Shown here piece by piece: positions 26,693-35,963 of a DNA stretch of 64,000 nt. Where the stretch lies: the NCBI RefSeq assembly GCF_031846265.1, contig NZ_JAVRIA010000002.1, positions 558,001 through 622,000 on the forward strand, written 5' to 3'. The DNA comes from Microcosmobacter mediterraneus. Its GTDB lineage: Bacteria; Bacteroidota; Bacteroidia; Flavobacteriales; Flavobacteriaceae. Below the pieces are notes generated by a model that had not been told where the DNA came from, searched no databases, and was given only the letters and a program-made list of their open reading frames with translations. Position 1 is the stretch's first letter; every line of letters starts with the position of its first letter. The position numbers were made by a program, and so were the translations under genes.

Positions 26693-28431
26693 TAAAACGA
26701 CTAATATTTATGACTAATAATTTTAGATTTAAAAACCTTAATAAAGTTTTAGGTTTTAAACCTAAAGCTTCATTATGTGTATTTATTTTCTTTTTTCTAG
26801 TCTCATACTTTTCTTTTTCGCAGGTAACGTCTTCCATAGACACGACCTCAATAAAAATTGGTGAACAAATCACCTTTAAAGTCCAAGTAGAAACGGATAC
26901 AACTAAAGTTGTAATTTTTCCTAAAGGTCAGACGTTTTCACCTTTAGAAGTTATAGAATCTTTTGATATTGATACCACAAAAAAAGATGCCAGATATAAA
27001 CTCATTAAAAAATACGGACTTACTCAGTTTGATTCTGGTCGATATAGTATTCCTCAGCAAAAAATAGTTGTTGGTGATAAAGTTATCCTAACAGATTCTG
27101 TAAGTGTAGAAGTTAATAACGTCGTTGTAGATACCACAAAACAAGGGCTTTATGATATTAAACCAATTATTGAAGTTGAAAAACAAAGTAGTAATTGGTG
27201 GTTATGGTTGCTCTTAATTATTTTAGCTGTAGCACTTGTAGCATTTTTATTGTATTGGTTTATTTGGCGAGTAAAACCCTTAACCGAAGAAGAAAAAGTA
27301 GCCTTATTACCACCATACGAGCGCGCAAAATTAGCCGTAAAAAATGTAGCTGAGAGTAATTATTTAGAGTCAGGTGAAATTAAAAAATACTATTCCCAGC
27401 TCACCTTAGCCATCCGAAAATATATTGATGAAAAAGTATACAATCGTGCCTTAGAAAGTACTACGAATGAACTTGTAGATAGATTAAATTTACTAAGAGA
27501 AGGTAATCAATTAGATATTAGTGCTGATACCATAAAAAATATTGACTCTATTTTTAAACGTGCCGATTTAGTGAAATTTGCTAAGTCAACTCCAGATTTT
27601 GAATTAGCACGTTTTGATAAAGATACAATTGACAAAGAATTAGATGAAATAAAGCAAACGTTACCAGAGCCTTCCGAAGAAGAAAAATTATTAAATGAAG
27701 AATATAAACAACAACAAGAACATAAAAAGAAACGACGTAAAGTACTATTAACAATAGCTATCTCTTTACTTCTATTGATTGCAACTTTTATTGGTTTTGG
27801 ACTTAAATATGGTTTTAATTACGTAAAAGACACTATTGTTGGTAACGAAAGCAAAACTCTGTTAGAAGGGAAATGGGTAAGGAGTGAGTATGGTTTCCCA
27901 TCAATAATTATTGAAACTCCGCAAGTATTAAAACGTCTTGAATTAGAAGTTCCAGAGGATTTTAAAGATAAAATTGAAGTTGCTGAGTTTGGTTTTGGTG
28001 ACTTAACCAGTCCTTTAGGAATTGTTAGTAAAACACAACGTAAAAAAGCGTTGCAGCAAAATCTACAAGGTCAAGTTCAAAATGCACAGCCACCTAAAAT
28101 AGACCCGAATGTTTACATAGAAGCTATGTTAGCATTAATGGAAGAAAAAGGTGCAAAAAACATCATTACCAAGAGTGATAAATTTTCAACACCAAATGGT
28201 GGAGAAGGAATCAAAACAGCTGGATCTGCTGATTTCCCCTTAACCAATTCCGAAGAATTAGAAAAAGGGAAATATGCTTTATATACTTTTATTTCTGATA
28301 ATGGTAATGTGCTTCAACAAGTATATTTAACTTGGAGAACAGATGATGATTATTTAGAAGATATTATAGATAGAGTGGAAGCATCCATAGAAGTACAAGA
28401 AAAACAAGAAGCTCCAAAACAAAACAATTAA
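26689..28431 (+). CDS. BatD-like membrane protein of the aerotolerance operon
   Basis: 580 residues. A signal or membrane segment near 30-45 is followed by an Ig-like domain with IKIGEQITFKVQVETD, which resembles the repeats in BatD. A transmembrane helix lies near 170-192 (WWLWLLLIILAVALVAFLLY), then a cytosolic helical region similar to that after the last helix of BatD (PYERAKLAVKNVAESNYLES). A second helix lies near 348-366 with a further extracytoplasmic domain. It ends by sharing one base with the batA start. I cannot give it a standard name; it is a regular member of this operon in flavobacteria. Confidence 0.75.
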   Translation: MIKRLIFMTNNFRFKNLNKVLGFKPKASLCVFIFFFLVSYFSFSQVTSSIDTTSIKIGEQITFKVQVETDTTKVVIFPKGQTFSPLEVIESFDIDTTKKDARYKLIKKYGLTQFDSGRYSIPQQKIVVGDKVILTDSVSVEVNNVVVDTTKQGLYDIKPIIEVEKQSSNWWLWLLLIILAVALVAFLLYWFIWRVKPLTEEEKVALLPPYERAKLAVKNVAESNYLESGEIKKYYSQLTLAIRKYIDEKVYNRALESTTNELVDRLNLLREGNQLDISADTIKNIDSIFKRADLVKFAKSTPDFELARFDKDTIDKELDEIKQTLPEPSEEEKLLNEEYKQQQEHKKKRRKVLLTIAISLLLLIATFIGFGLKYGFNYVKDTIVGNESKTLLEGKWVRSEYGFPSIIIETPQVLKRLELEVPEDFKDKIEVAEFGFGDLTSPLGIVSKTQRKKALQQNLQGQVQNAQPPKIDPNVYIEAMLALMEEKGAKNIITKSDKFSTPNGGEGIKTAGSADFPLTNSEELEKGKYALYTFISDNGNVLQQVYLTWRTDDDYLEDIIDRVEASIEVQEKQEAPKQNN

Positions 28432-29435
28432 TGTTAGAACAGTACGAATTTTTAAATAAAGAACTTTTCTGGTTATTCTTGTTAATACCATTAGCAATAC
28501 TATGGTATATTTTAAAATATAAAAGACAAACAGCCGAACTTAAAATCTCGAGCTTAAAAGGGTTTAAAGTAGGGAGTTCTATCCTACCAAAACTAAGACA
28601 TCTTTTATTTGTTTTAAGATTACTAGCTCTGGCAGCTCTTATAATTGCTATTGCAAGACCAAGAACTGTAGATGTAAGTTCTAAAACAAAGACTACAAAA
28701 GGAATTGATATTGTAATGGCAATAGATGTTTCGGCAAGTATGTTGGCAAAAGATTTAAAGCCTAATCGTTTAGAAGCCCTAAAAAATGTAGCTTCAGAAT
28801 TTATTAAAGGAAGACCAAATGATCGTATTGGTTTGGTAGAATATGCTGGTGAAGCTTTTACGAAAACACCAATAACTACAGATAAGGCTATTGTTCTTAG
28901 ATCTTTAGGAGATGTTCGTTATAATAGAATCATTGAAAGTGGCACAGCTATAGGAATGGGATTAGCTACTTCTGTAAACAGATTAAAAGATAGTAAGGCA
29001 CTGAGTAAAATAATTATTCTACTTACTGATGGTGTTAATAACTCTGGAGAGATAGATCCAAAAATCGCTTCAGATTTGGCTGTAGAATTTGGTATTAAAG
29101 TATATACTATTGGCTTAGGAACCAATGGTATGGCGTTATCACCAGTTGCAGTAAAGCAAAACGGCGATTTTCACTACAGCAGAGTCCAAGTAGAAATAGA
29201 CGAAGAGCTTTTAAAGGAAATTGCAGAGGTTACCAATGGTAAATATTTTAGAGCAACAAATAATAAAAAATTAGCTCAGATTTATGAAGAAATTAATAAA
29301 CTAGAAAAGACTGAAATTGAAGAATTTAAGTTTTATAATTACGAAGAAAAATATAGACCGTTAGTTTTATTAGCTGGTTTATTATTACTATTTGAGTTTT
29401 TACTTCGATTTACCATTTTTAGAAGTTTTGTATAG
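28431..29435 (+). CDS. batA: BatA, VWA-domain membrane protein
   Basis: 334 residues. Two N-terminal transmembrane segments (about 10-26 and 57-78), a VWA domain with MIDAS motif IDVSASM (D99, S101, S103) and LLTDGVNNSG, and a C-terminal helix near 310-328. Binds a metal through MIDAS and interacts with other Bat proteins in the inner membrane; in Bacteroides the operon aids aerotolerance. Stop is directly followed by the batB ATG. Confidence 0.94.
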   Translation: MLEQYEFLNKELFWLFLLIPLAILWYILKYKRQTAELKISSLKGFKVGSSILPKLRHLLFVLRLLALAALIIAIARPRTVDVSSKTKTTKGIDIVMAIDVSASMLAKDLKPNRLEALKNVASEFIKGRPNDRIGLVEYAGEAFTKTPITTDKAIVLRSLGDVRYNRIIESGTAIGMGLATSVNRLKDSKALSKIIILLTDGVNNSGEIDPKIASDLAVEFGIKVYTIGLGTNGMALSPVAVKQNGDFHYSRVQVEIDEELLKEIAEVTNGKYFRATNNKKLAQIYEEINKLEKTEIEEFKFYNYEEKYRPLVLLAGLLLLFEFLLRFTIFRSFV

Positions 29436-30473
29436 ATGTATCAGTTAGAAGAAAAAATATGGTTTTGGGCTTTTATTATAATTCCAGTAATACTAATGGT
29501 ATTTATGCTATTACAGTTCTGGAAAAAAAGAGCACAAAAGCGTTTTGCTAATTCAGAGATATTAGAACGTTTAAGTCCTAATAAATCTGTTTTAAAATCA
29601 ACAATTAAAGTTTTAGTACTCAGTTTAGCTTTTGCATGTTTAATTATAGGCTTGGTGAATCCTAAAATAGGTACCAAGTTAGAGACTATTAGAAGCCAAG
29701 GTGTGGATATTGTATTTGCTCTAGATGTTTCCAAGAGTATGTTGGCCGAAGATATTGCACCAAATAGATTAGATAAATCTAAACAACTCATGACCCAGAT
29801 TATCAATAATTTGGTGAGTGATAGAATTGGTATCATCGCATACGCAGGAAAAGCGTTTCCTCAATTACCAATTACAACAGATTATGCGTCTGCTAAGATG
29901 TTTTTACAAAACATGAATACAGATATGCTATCATCACAAGGTACAGCGATTAACGAAGCCATAGAATTAGCCAAAACGTTTTATAATGATGATGAGCAAA
30001 CGAGTAGAGTACTTATTATTATTTCTGATGGTGAAGATCATAGCGAGGTAGCAGCTGATGTTGCAGAGGAAGCCAGTGAAGAAGGGATAAGAATTTTCAC
30101 GATAGGTGTTGGTGATGTTAAAGGCGGTCCAATTCCTATTAAGAGAAATGGTGTAATACTTAATTACAAGAAAGATAGCAATGGCGAAACGGTAATTACA
30201 AAACTTAATGAAGAGACTTTAAAAAATATAGCTAATGAAGCCAATGGTGCTTACATAAATGGTAAAAGCACAACTAATGTAGTGGAGTCTATAAAAGAAG
30301 TTCTTATTAGGATGGATAAGAAAGAGTTTGAAGCCAAACAATTTGCTGATTTTAAATCACAGTTTCAATGGTTTTTAGGATTTGCAATTTTGCTCCTATT
30401 TGCAGACATATTTTTATTAGAACGAAAGACTGCGTGGTTAAAACGCCTTAATCTATTCAATGAAAATTTATAG
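29436..30473 (+). CDS. batB: BatB, VWA-domain membrane protein
   Basis: 345 residues, a paralogue of BatA. MIDAS is LDVSKSM (D97, S99, S101); the shared stretch MLAEDIAPNRLDKSK parallels MLAKDLKPNRLEALK in BatA. Two N-terminal helices and one C-terminal helix near 310-328. A 90-base gap to batC is the first real gap in the operon after the moxR-DUF58 interval. Confidence 0.94.
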   Translation: MYQLEEKIWFWAFIIIPVILMVFMLLQFWKKRAQKRFANSEILERLSPNKSVLKSTIKVLVLSLAFACLIIGLVNPKIGTKLETIRSQGVDIVFALDVSKSMLAEDIAPNRLDKSKQLMTQIINNLVSDRIGIIAYAGKAFPQLPITTDYASAKMFLQNMNTDMLSSQGTAINEAIELAKTFYNDDEQTSRVLIIISDGEDHSEVAADVAEEASEEGIRIFTIGVGDVKGGPIPIKRNGVILNYKKDSNGETVITKLNEETLKNIANEANGAYINGKSTTNVVESIKEVLIRMDKKEFEAKQFADFKSQFQWFLGFAILLLFADIFLLERKTAWLKRLNLFNENL

Positions 30474-30563
30474 CAATGTTAGTACAAAGGAGCTTCTATT
30501 CATTAAACTTGAAGTCAAATTTTATGAAAACATTAAAACGATATCATTTTTGAGTTTAATATA

Positions 30564-31421
30564 TTGCTAAAGAAGATGACAACAATAAAAATGAAAATAT
30601 TTTTTGCAATTATAGCATTGATTTTTAGCAGCTTATCTTTTTCCCAAGAAGATGATAAAAAAGATTTAAAAGCTCAGAAAAAAGCAACAAACTATGTTTT
30701 TGAAGCTAATAAATTAGTCTCTGAAGATTTTGTCTCTGCTGAAATGGAATACAGAAAAGCTATTTCAGAATCAAAAAAAGCTGTTGCTGCGCCATACAAC
30801 TTAGCACATTCTTATTATAAAGAAGGGAAGTTAGAAGAATCTCTGATACGCCATCAACAAGCCGCACGTTTAGCTTCAACTAAAGAAGAAAAACATAGAG
30901 CATATCATAATATTGGTAATATTTTAATGCAAAACGAGCTTTGCAAAGAAGCTGTTGAAGCCTTTAAAAATGCACTTAGAAACAATCCATCAGACGATGA
31001 ATCTCGCTATAACTTAGCTATGGCAAAAGAGTGTGCAAAAAACCAAGATGGAGGAGGAGAAGATGAAGATAAAAAGAAGGACGAGCAAGAACAAAATAAA
31101 GAAGACGAGCAGAAAAAAGACGACCAAGGCGACGAGAAAAAAGAAAATAAAGACCAAGGCGAAGACGACAAAAAAGAAGGGGAAGAAAAGGAAGATGAAA
31201 ACGGAAAGCCTAAAGACGAAAAACAGAAACAAGAGAATGAAAAAGGTAAAGGCGATAAAGAAAAAAAGCAACAAAAACCTAAACCTCAACCAGGTAAGCT
31301 ATCGAAGCAACAAATAAAAAACTTGTTGCAAGCCATGAACGATAAGGAACAAAAAGTTCAAGAAAAAATAAACGCAAAAAAACAAAAAGGAGCTAAAGTA
31401 AAAACTGATAAAGATTGGTAG
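30564..31421 (+). CDS. batC: BatC, TPR protein with highly charged tail
   Basis: 285 residues from the ATG at 30564; ATGs at 30576 and 30591 are also in frame, and the last would start the signal peptide at once (MKIFFAIIALIF, cleavage near SFSQ). Residues about 35-150 are TPR repeats (APYNLAHSYYKEGKLEES, HRAYHNIGNILMQNELC). Residues about 160-245 are almost wholly K, E, D, Q and N, a disordered polyampholyte. The tail's composition produces long false reading frames in other phases. Periplasmic scaffold of the Bat complex by family. Confidence 0.9.
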   Translation: MLKKMTTIKMKIFFAIIALIFSSLSFSQEDDKKDLKAQKKATNYVFEANKLVSEDFVSAEMEYRKAISESKKAVAAPYNLAHSYYKEGKLEESLIRHQQAARLASTKEEKHRAYHNIGNILMQNELCKEAVEAFKNALRNNPSDDESRYNLAMAKECAKNQDGGGEDEDKKKDEQEQNKEDEQKKDDQGDEKKENKDQGEDDKKEGEEKEDENGKPKDEKQKQENEKGKGDKEKKQQKPKPQPGKLSKQQIKNLLQAMNDKEQKVQEKINAKKQKGAKVKTDKDW

Positions 31422-31464
31422 ATACAGCAGTAAGATTTCATGTTAATGAATCTAATTTGAAGTT

Positions 31465-33237
31465 ATGAAAATGAAGGCGATTTCATATGTTTTTTTCTTT
31501 TTGATGTTGATTGCATCAACAACATCTTATGCTCAAATAAAGTTTGAAGCCAAAGTCAGTAAAAAGAAACTTGGTATTAATGAAAGGCTAAGAATTGACT
31601 TTGAGATGAATAAAGATGGTGATAATTTTAATCCACCTAGCTTCTCTAATTTCACTGTTGTAGGAGGTCCTAACACTTCTGTAAGTAATTCTTGGTTAAA
31701 TGGTAAGCGTTCTTTTAAAAAAACATACACCTATTTTTTAGCACCGAAAAAACGAGGAACATTTACAATTAAACAAGCTACTATAGAAATAGAAGGGAAT
31801 GTTTATAAAACGATTCCTGTAACAGTAACAGTGACTAAAGCTGTTGATAAACCAAAGGATGGTAATAATGCAGAGTATATTGCATCAGAAACGGTTCATT
31901 TAGTTGCTGAGGTGTCTAACTCTAAACCTTACTTAAACGAACCTGTAACAGTAGTTTACAAACTCTATGTGTCGCCAACAACAGGTGTAAGTAATTGGAG
32001 AGAAGTAGACAATCCAAGGTATAATGATTTTTGGAGTCAAGACATAGAAATAAAATCGTATAAAGAACAAAATGCTACTTACAAAGGCGAAGATTATAGG
32101 TATGTTGTTTTAAAACGCACAGTACTTTACCCACAAAAAACAGGTAAGTTAGAGATTGAGCCTTTAAGTTTAGATATTACTGTTGAAGTACCTACAAATC
32201 GTCGTGATCTTTTTGGTACTCGTATAATGAGTCAGGTACATAAAATTGTATCGGCTGGTAGTAGAACACTAAATGTGAAACCTCTACCAGAACAAGGGAA
32301 ACCTGATAATTTCACTGGAGCAGTAGGCGATTTTAAATTTAATGTATCCACATCTAAAAAAGAATTAGAAGCCTCAGAATCGTTTCAGCTTAAAGTCGAA
32401 GTTTCAGGAAAAGGAAATTTAAAATTATTTGAACTCCCAACACCAGTTTTGCCAAGTTCACTTGAAGTTTATGAACCAGAAAAAAATGATAGAGTCAGAA
32501 CTTTACTTTCTGGCATGTCTGGTAGCAAAAGCGAAAGTTATACTGTTGTTCCGCAATACAAAGGAAAATATCCATTACCAAAAATGACGTTTTCCTATTT
32601 TGATTTAAACACTAAAAACTACAAAACATTAAGCTCAGATGAAATTATCATTGATGTTTTAGGCGGACCAGTTAATACAGAAAATCAAACGGTTGTTGAA
32701 AATACTAAAAAGCAATCAGTACCTACAATAAGTAATCAGTTTGCATTTATTAAAACGAAAACAAAATTCACACCTGTTAAACCAAGCTACTTTTTTAAAA
32801 GTAACTTGTTTTGGGCATTACTATTAGTTCCTTTTTTAATTATTCCGATAGCTATTTTTGTAAGAAAGAAAAAAGCTGAACGAGATGCAGATGTTAAAGG
32901 TAATCGCATAAGAAAAGCTGATCGTTTAGCTAAAAAATATTTAAGTAAAGCTAAATCTGAACTAGGTAAAAAAGAATCTTTTTATGTTGCTTTAGAGAAA
33001 GCACTTCATAATTATCTTAAAGCAAAGTTGCATATAGAAACTAGTGAGTTTAGCAAAGATAAAATCAAGGTGCTATTAAATGAAAAAGGAGTTGATGAGA
33101 CTACAATTTCAAATTTTATCGCGATTCTAGAAAATTGTGAGTTGGCTAGATATACACCAATAACACAAGTTACCATGAATCATGATTATGAGAAGTCTGC
33201 ATCAACAATTTCATCCATAGATAAACAAATGAGATAA
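31465..33237 (+). CDS. batD: BatD, Ig-like repeat membrane protein
   Basis: 590 residues. Signal peptide ends near SYAQ (residue 24). Several beta-rich repeats follow: KLGINERLRIDFEM near 35, YLNEPVTVVYKLYVSPTTGV near 160 and ELEASESFQLKVEVSGKGN near 300. A transmembrane helix near 447-467 (FWALLLVPFLIIPIAIFV) and a cytosolic helical tail follow. Expected to sit in the inner membrane with BatA and BatB. Three bases separate it from batE. Confidence 0.94.
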   Translation: MKMKAISYVFFFLMLIASTTSYAQIKFEAKVSKKKLGINERLRIDFEMNKDGDNFNPPSFSNFTVVGGPNTSVSNSWLNGKRSFKKTYTYFLAPKKRGTFTIKQATIEIEGNVYKTIPVTVTVTKAVDKPKDGNNAEYIASETVHLVAEVSNSKPYLNEPVTVVYKLYVSPTTGVSNWREVDNPRYNDFWSQDIEIKSYKEQNATYKGEDYRYVVLKRTVLYPQKTGKLEIEPLSLDITVEVPTNRRDLFGTRIMSQVHKIVSAGSRTLNVKPLPEQGKPDNFTGAVGDFKFNVSTSKKELEASESFQLKVEVSGKGNLKLFELPTPVLPSSLEVYEPEKNDRVRTLLSGMSGSKSESYTVVPQYKGKYPLPKMTFSYFDLNTKNYKTLSSDEIIIDVLGGPVNTENQTVVENTKKQSVPTISNQFAFIKTKTKFTPVKPSYFFKSNLFWALLLVPFLIIPIAIFVRKKKAERDADVKGNRIRKADRLAKKYLSKAKSELGKKESFYVALEKALHNYLKAKLHIETSEFSKDKIKVLLNEKGVDETTISNFIAILENCELARYTPITQVTMNHDYEKSASTISSIDKQMR

Positions 33238-33240
33238 GTA

Positions 33241-34020
33241 ATGTTAGAACTAAAAAAAATTCATATTAAACAGATTCTTATCACTGTGGTTTTTTTTACT
33301 ACTAGTATTATTTACAGTCAAAATGAAACCTTGTTTCAAAGAGGGAATGATTTGTATAATCAGGGAAAGTACGAGGATGCTATTGAGATTTATCAAAAAG
33401 TTATTGATAGTGACAAACACTCTTCAGAGTTGTATTTTAATTTAGGTAATGCGCATTATAAACTCAACAATATCGCTTCTAGTATTTATAATTATGAAAA
33501 AGCACTAATCCTTTCGCCTAGCGATAAAGAGGTAGAAAATAATTTGGCATTTGCGCGTAATATGACCATTGATGCCATAGATAATAGTCCTGAGGTAGGA
33601 TTTAGTAAGCTCTTTAAATCGGTAGTAAATAAATTTTCATTTGATCAATGGGCAAAATTATCTGTAGGTTTTGTTATTGGTTTTGTACTTTTCTTTTTAC
33701 TGTATTATTTTGCATATAATACCACTAAGAAACGAATTGCATTTATTGCTAGTACATTGTGTTTGTTTTTAGTATTAGTATCTCTAGCATTGGCATTTAA
33801 AAAGTCTGAGCTTGTAAAAAATGATACATCTGCTATAGTTTTTGCCACAGAGAGTATAGTAAAGAGCGATCCAAATTCTACAAGTTCCGATTTATTTAGA
33901 TTACACGAAGGCACTAAAATCAAAGTATTAGAATCTTTTGATGATTGGGACAAGATTAAATTATCAGATGGTGAAACGGGTTGGATATCTTCTGAAGATA
34001 TCAAACGCATAGAGTTTTAA
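33241..34020 (+). CDS. batE: BatE, TPR and SH3-domain membrane protein
   Basis: 259 residues. Signal peptide, then TPR units (LFQRGNDLYNQGKYEDAIEI; SSELYFNLGNAHYKLNNIA) over residues 30-110, two transmembrane helices near 138-160 and 167-185, and a C-terminal SH3-like domain ending GETGWISSEDIKRIEF. Last gene of the Bat operon. Its stop is 11 bases from the convergent peroxidase stop, with no room for a separate terminator. Confidence 0.93.
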   Translation: MLELKKIHIKQILITVVFFTTSIIYSQNETLFQRGNDLYNQGKYEDAIEIYQKVIDSDKHSSELYFNLGNAHYKLNNIASSIYNYEKALILSPSDKEVENNLAFARNMTIDAIDNSPEVGFSKLFKSVVNKFSFDQWAKLSVGFVIGFVLFFLLYYFAYNTTKKRIAFIASTLCLFLVLVSLALAFKKSELVKNDTSAIVFATESIVKSDPNSTSSDLFRLHEGTKIKVLESFDDWDKIKLSDGETGWISSEDIKRIEF

Positions 34021-34031
34021 TACACAAATAA

Positions 34032-35372
34032 CTAGTTACAACCTAAATCATTTTGAGATGTAGTGTCATTGTTTGGAAAACAATTACCAGACATCACAGA
34101 ACTTGGTGTATAACGATTAAGATTATTATCATCTAAAGCCTCTTCAATAAAAATAGCTAACAAATTAATGTCTTGCTCAGTAAGCCCAAGAGGTAAAAAC
34201 CTAGAGTCTAAAGCAGAATCTGGAACAGCAGCATTTTCTTTAACGCCAGCATTTTTATATTCTATTATAGATTTAATAGAGTTAAAAGAAGAACCATGAC
34301 CATAAAAACCATTGTACTTTATACTATATAGTTGAGGTACTTTAAATTTATAATCATCTTCAGTATTTAGTGTAAAACCACCTCTACCTTTTTGAGTAGC
34401 TTCGTCTACTGTAGTAAAAATATCAGAACCTTCCAAGTCTTTAACACCAATCGCTGCAAATTCCATAGCACCTAATGATGGACCACTATGACAAGATACA
34501 CATTGCGCTTTATCAAAAAACAATACAGCACCTTGTTTAGCTTCTTCAGACATTGCTGTATAATCACCTGCTAACCATTGTTGAAAAGGAGCTTCGTTAG
34601 CTAGTAAGGTTCTTTCATAAGCTGCAATAGCTAAGCCAGCAGTAGTTAAAGTATAACGTTCTGAAGGATCTATTTCTGGGAATGCAGCATCAAACATAGC
34701 TTTATAACCTAAATCGGTAACAATTTGCTCATCTACGACCATTCTATGCACACCAAGACCAGCAATTGCTTGTATCTCAACGCCTTCAAATCCTAAATTA
34801 TTAGTTTCTTTTGGTGTGCCAACTGTCCATTGTGCTTCAGTTCCAATATTTTGATCTGTTGCACCAAATTGACCATTCCAAAGCATTAATTTTTGATAAG
34901 CACTATTTAGTGCTGTTGGAGATTTAATAGGTTGAACATCCAACATATCTGGAGTATATAACGGATTTATATCACGCGTTTCGCCAAATAAACCAAAACC
35001 CATTCCACCATCACCAATACCTTGTCGCTTACCAGCTTGGAAACCAGCATCTGCATGATGGCAACTTGCGCAAGAATAAGTTTCCATACCTTCATCTAAC
35101 ATAGGATTTTTTCCTAAACCAGTTTCATGAAAAAGTAATTGACCTAATTCTACCTTTTGAGGTGTTATAGGATTATTAATATCTTGAGGAATCTCTATAT
35201 AGTTATCACTCTCTGGCAGCATAAAAAACGATTTACCTTGATTATTGGAGGCAAGCATTAATGCGTCCTCTAAAGCTAAATCTATACTAGATATAGGAAC
35301 ATAATTATCATCGTTGTTACATGAAAAAAGCGTAAGAACTATTGATAGTGCAAAGATTTTTGAGGCTTTCAT
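34032..35372 (-). CDS. Di-haem cytochrome c peroxidase/MauG family lipoprotein
   Basis: 446 residues. Lipobox TLFSC (C18) puts it on an envelope membrane. Two c-type haem sites are visible: CASCH (C101, C104, H105) and CVSCH (C291, C294, H295), the arrangement of bacterial di-haem peroxidases, which reduce hydrogen peroxide with electrons from c-type cytochromes. GHGSSFNSIKSIIEYKN near the end is typical of the family. Next to the Bat operon, which fits an oxidative-stress theme. Monocistronic, divergent from the 99-residue gene. Confidence 0.92.
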   Translation of the reverse strand: MKASKIFALSIVLTLFSCNNDDNYVPISSIDLALEDALMLASNNQGKSFFMLPESDNYIEIPQDINNPITPQKVELGQLLFHETGLGKNPMLDEGMETYSCASCHHADAGFQAGKRQGIGDGGMGFGLFGETRDINPLYTPDMLDVQPIKSPTALNSAYQKLMLWNGQFGATDQNIGTEAQWTVGTPKETNNLGFEGVEIQAIAGLGVHRMVVDEQIVTDLGYKAMFDAAFPEIDPSERYTLTTAGLAIAAYERTLLANEAPFQQWLAGDYTAMSEEAKQGAVLFFDKAQCVSCHSGPSLGAMEFAAIGVKDLEGSDIFTTVDEATQKGRGGFTLNTEDDYKFKVPQLYSIKYNGFYGHGSSFNSIKSIIEYKNAGVKENAAVPDSALDSRFLPLGLTEQDINLLAIFIEEALDDNNLNRYTPSSVMSGNCFPNNDTTSQNDLGCN

Positions 35373-35530
35373 AATAGTAAAATTTGGTTGTCAAATAAAT
35401 AAATTCTAATGTGTTATAACAAAAACCAGTACTTATTTTAGATATAAGGGTTAAAATTTTGGAGCAAATAAAATTCCAAGTAATATTTATCGATTAAAAG
35501 CAAACTTATTTTGTGAAAGAATCTTTAATA

Positions 35531-35559
35531 TTTGTTTAACAAAATTTCGTTTATATTTG
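35531..35559 (+). promoter_or_regulatory. Bacteroidota housekeeping promoter
   Basis: TTTG at 35531-35534, 17-base spacer, TATATTTG at 35552-35559: the best complete match to TTTG-N(17-23)-TAnnTTTG in the window. Drives the 99-residue gene and probably SulP and the carbonic anhydrase. Confidence 0.75.
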
Positions 35560-35578
35560 TCATAATTAACTTATATCG

Positions 35579-35878
35579 ATGACTAAATTCTTTGCTTCTT
35601 TGTTGTTTTCTTTAGCCCTATTGGGTTTTACAACAGCGCCAACAATTATTACAATATTAGATTGTGATTATGAGTTATCTATTTTCTCAGATGGTGAAGA
35701 GGAAGAAAAAGAAGGTAAAGAGTCTTTAAAAGATGTTGAGGTTAAACTTTTACAAGATTCAATTACACGTTCAGATTTTATAGATCAATATTCTTTATCT
35801 GAATTTGAATATTATTCGAAATTATATTCATCTACAATTAAGGAGCTTAATTCACCTCCACCAGAACGTATTTCGTAA
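35579..35878 (+). CDS. Small exported protein upstream of the SulP transporter
   Basis: 99 residues; not recognised. A signal peptide (about residues 1-21, ending near TTAPT) is followed by ILDCDYELSIFSDG, an acidic run EEEEKEGKESLKD, then a helical end and SPPPERIS. It starts 20 bases after a clear promoter. The 85 bases to the SulP gene contain no terminator, so it is probably the first gene of a SulP-carbonic anhydrase operon and may be an accessory or a leader-like product. Confidence 0.65.
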   Translation: MTKFFASLLFSLALLGFTTAPTIITILDCDYELSIFSDGEEEEKEGKESLKDVEVKLLQDSITRSDFIDQYSLSEFEYYSKLYSSTIKELNSPPPERIS

Positions 35879-35932
35879 CATTTATTATCGCACATAAGTG
35901 CAATTCAAGTTTTATATTCAATTTAATTTCAG

Positions 35933-35949
35933 TATCGATTTCATCGATA
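35933..35949. repeat. 17-base inverted repeat before the SulP gene
   Basis: tatcgat-ttc-atcgata, perfect 7-base arms, ending 14 bases before the ATG. Could be an operator or a hairpin that affects translation start. Confidence 0.5.
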
Positions 35950-35963
35950 AAAAAGTATAGTTT

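Noticed and set aside
31014..31317. Overlapping long frames on both strands inside batC
   Set aside because: They arise from the K/E/D-rich repeat composition of the BatC tail and have no start context or family pattern.
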